From positions 40,426,195 through 40,490,194 of the forward strand of contig CM070876.1 of the NCBI GenBank assembly GCA_036365515.1: 64,000 nucleotides of DNA, written 5' to 3'. The translations under genes and the position numbers were made by a program. The stretch comes from Torymus aiolomorphi. Lineage: Eukaryota > Arthropoda > Insecta > Hymenoptera > Torymidae. This document shows, piece by piece, positions 61,803 through 64,000 of the stretch. Numbering within the stretch: position 1 is the stretch's first letter; every line of letters starts with the position of its first letter. Under the pieces are notes generated by a model, which saw only the letters and a list, made by a program, of their open reading frames with translations, was not told the origin of the DNA and made no database searches.

Positions 61803-61970
61803 ATAACGAATTGAATAATAACATTTCTCTTGTAAATAACAAAGAAACCGTTCATTAATTATACAGCTTCTTTCGTAACTTAAAAAAACAATCAGCGCGC
61901 GAAGCGCGCGTGTCGAACTCTAGTATTATAGTACTTTTGACGCGAGGTTGAAATTGATGACAAAAAAAAA

Positions 61971-62043
61971 CTCCCGAGAAGGAGATTCGAACCCTCGACC
62001 CCCGGCCGAAGCTGCGCTCTTATCCATTCAGTCACTGACGCAC
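61971..62043 (-). repeat. tRNA-like sequence, probable SINE head or tRNA pseudogene
   Basis: On the minus strand: A-box-like TGACTGAATGGATAAGAGCG and B-box-like GGTCGAGGGTTCGAATCTCC. It shares the GGTCGAGGGTTCGA block with 45437-45510. The acceptor stem does not pair, so not a working tRNA. Confidence 0.55.
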
Positions 62044-62640
62044 TTATAAATAACGTTTCGACTTGTCTACATATGATATACCCTATTTTACTGACGGCCC
62101 TCGCGCCAACAAAATTACTATACTGTCTATTAAATTTTTAGTATAACTTAGACTAAAAATTAAACCAATTCTATTAATTTTTAATAGAAACTATGGTAAA
62201 AATTATTTTCTATTCTGTTAAAATTTAGATTTAAAATTTTTACCGCGTCATCTACTAAAAATTAATCCTAACTATAATAAATTTTAAAACTTTTTCTATT
62301 AATTTTTAATAGAACTATGCTAATAATTAGTAAAAGTATACTAAATTGCTCAAGAGTGGGAGTTTGTCCCATCATACCTGAGATTCTAGTAATATTTCAT
62401 AAGGTATTTTTTCCGTGTATTTGGTCTAGTTACTATGGTAATAAATATGTTATTTAGATTAGTATTCATAGATGCAGTGTTGCATTTAATCTCATTTGTC
62501 TTGATTTAAAACACCGATGCGAAACTAAAAACTCGATTTACTCGAAATTATGAGAAGTGTAGATAAGTGGTTATTCCTGGAAGCCACAGATATATAAGTA
62601 CACGAGATAAACAGTGAGTCTTTAAAATTAAAAGAAGTAT

Positions 62641-63084
62641 TACAAATTTTGATGTATTTCGACTTTAAAAAATCGTGTGTATCAAATACACACGATTATA
62701 AGTATTGTATAGTTTCATTCAAAATATTACCCCACTTTCAAATTTTATCTAATTTATTTCTTTTTGTTTTTATATTGTTCCGATAAGAATTCTCAAACAA
62801 CCGCGGTATACTAAAAAAATAAGTTTTGTACACTTATTTTAAATGATTAAACATTTGCAAATATTCAGTGAAACTAAAAAATGAGTAAACTTTAGTAATT
62901 ACTTAAAGTATATTTATGGTTTCTGAGTTCCGCGATTTGATAAAAATTCTTCTTTAAATAATATAAAAGCAGAAAGGAAAAAAATTAGATGAAATTTGAA
63001 GGTGTGGGACTATTTTCAATGAAACTACACAATACTTAAGATACACGATTTTTAAAAGTCGAAATATACTTCCAAATTTTTGTC
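62641..63084. mobile_element. Long inverted repeat, about 445 bp
   Basis: ATGTATTTCGACTTTAAAAA and AGTATTGTATAGTTTCATTC at the left, mirrored by ATGAAACTACACAATACTT and TTTTTAAAAGTCGAAATATA at the right. The left arm has an extra self-complementary insert (CGTGTGTATC-AAATACACACG). Confidence 0.8.
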
Positions 63085-63337
63085 AGGACGTTTTCTAGGG
63101 CTTCAATTACTTATTTAGTCAAAAACTGGTAGTTGACCATTGATCATTTTGAGTAATACTTAATTTGATAAAGAATATATAGACCATACAATTTTTCGAT
63201 ATCCTTACTAAAGTTTTCGTTTATTAAACAATTTGAAACTTCAAAAATTGAAAGAAAATTAATAAATATTATTAAAATGTAGTTGAATAAAATTATAAAT
63301 ATAAATTATAAATATTGTAGTCCCGGCGTTCTTTTAC

Positions 63338-63558
63338 GTGTTTGAAATTCCGAACGTTCATAATGAACGAAATATTAACTTAAAGTTTCTAATTCTGGTT
63401 AGAATTCCCCGGAGTGTGGTTTACTGGTGACTGCAAGAGTGAGAAGTGAAGAAATACAGTTATTATCCGATTTTAAATGTATTAAGTAGCCAAATTCGGC
63501 TAAATTTGAAAATGGCAAAAATTTTTCGCTCACTATGAACGTTCGAAATTTCAAACAC
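63338..63558 (+). mobile_element. Short MITE with GTGTTTGAAA ends, copy 2
   Basis: GTGTTTGAAATTCCGAACG and CGTTCGAAATTTCAAACAC form the TIRs. The interior (ATACAGTTATTA, GGCTAAATTTGAAAATGGC) matches 26779-26994. Confidence 0.82.
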
Positions 63559-64000
63559 CTGTTCTTTTAATCTTTTTTTATAGACGAATAACAAGAGTAA
63601 TATAGGAAAGAGGTAAAGAGATGCTGTATACCGGGAGTAATTCGTTTACAGCTAATACTTTTACTTTTAGATATAACTGTTTATACTGCAAATAAATGTT
63701 ATGTTCTCGATAAATCTCACAATGGTAGCTTTTGCTTCTGATGACAAGTATCTAATGTATGTAAAGTTTTTAGTTAGTATGACCCTTTTATCTATAACAA
63801 TGCATGGTGTAAGAATGAAAATGAAGCTTCGAGCAATTTCGCGTATGTGCTTCCCATCAAGCACTCGGAATTTCGGACATTAAGAGTTCTTATATAGGCG
63901 ATACGATAACCGCCATATGACGACTACAGGGCCATTCTAGTTGATAACTTGACCAATATTGACAACTATATACAAGTTTACGCATGCAGTCACACTCTAC

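Overview
This is eukaryotic, AT-rich nuclear DNA that most resembles an insect genome. Short introns (59 to about 1,400 bp), GC-rich exons in AT-rich surroundings, many CA/GT microsatellites and many small non-autonomous DNA transposons point that way. A hymenopteran (for example a parasitoid wasp) is a guess from general character only; nothing in the window fixes the species.

Only one protein-coding gene can be supported. It lies on the minus strand between about 15.28 kb (5' leader) and 8.1 kb (probable poly(A) signal) and encodes an R7-family regulator of G-protein signalling, an RGS7 orthologue. Fourteen coding exons join with GT/AG borders and consistent phases into a predicted 864-residue protein: DEP, DHEX, GGL (the G-gamma-like module that binds G-beta-5) and RGS domains, then an unusually long tail of about 425 residues. 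The tail holds two VCPW motifs, one of them at the extreme C terminus. This motif is known as a repeat in the tails of GPR158 and GPR179, the orphan receptors that recruit R7-RGS proteins in vertebrates. Its presence inside the RGS protein is the most interesting protein-level observation here.

The rest carries no recognisable gene. From 1 to 8.1 kb and from 16 to 64 kb the DNA is intergenic or intronic (possibly 5' introns of the same gene) and is dominated by small mobile elements without transposase genes. These include many long inverted repeats (foldback/MITE-like), several bounded by TTAA; a 1.85-kb hAT-type element with a perfect 8-bp target duplication and a satellite-like interior arranged head-to-head; a pair of 222-bp MITEs; four copies of an element that carries a long CA/GT microsatellite at a fixed internal place; and two tRNA-like sequences of SINE type. 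A three-level nested palindrome lies at 2.35 to 3.18 kb. A 40-bp-period array of GC-rich hairpins lies at 50.43 kb.

Several CpG-rich patches (15.1-16.1, 20.3-20.6, 32.0-32.9, 35.9-36.3, 39.0-39.8 and 48.2-49.1 kb) stand out from the AT-rich background and are the best places to look for promoters or non-coding first exons, but no transcript can be proved from sequence alone.
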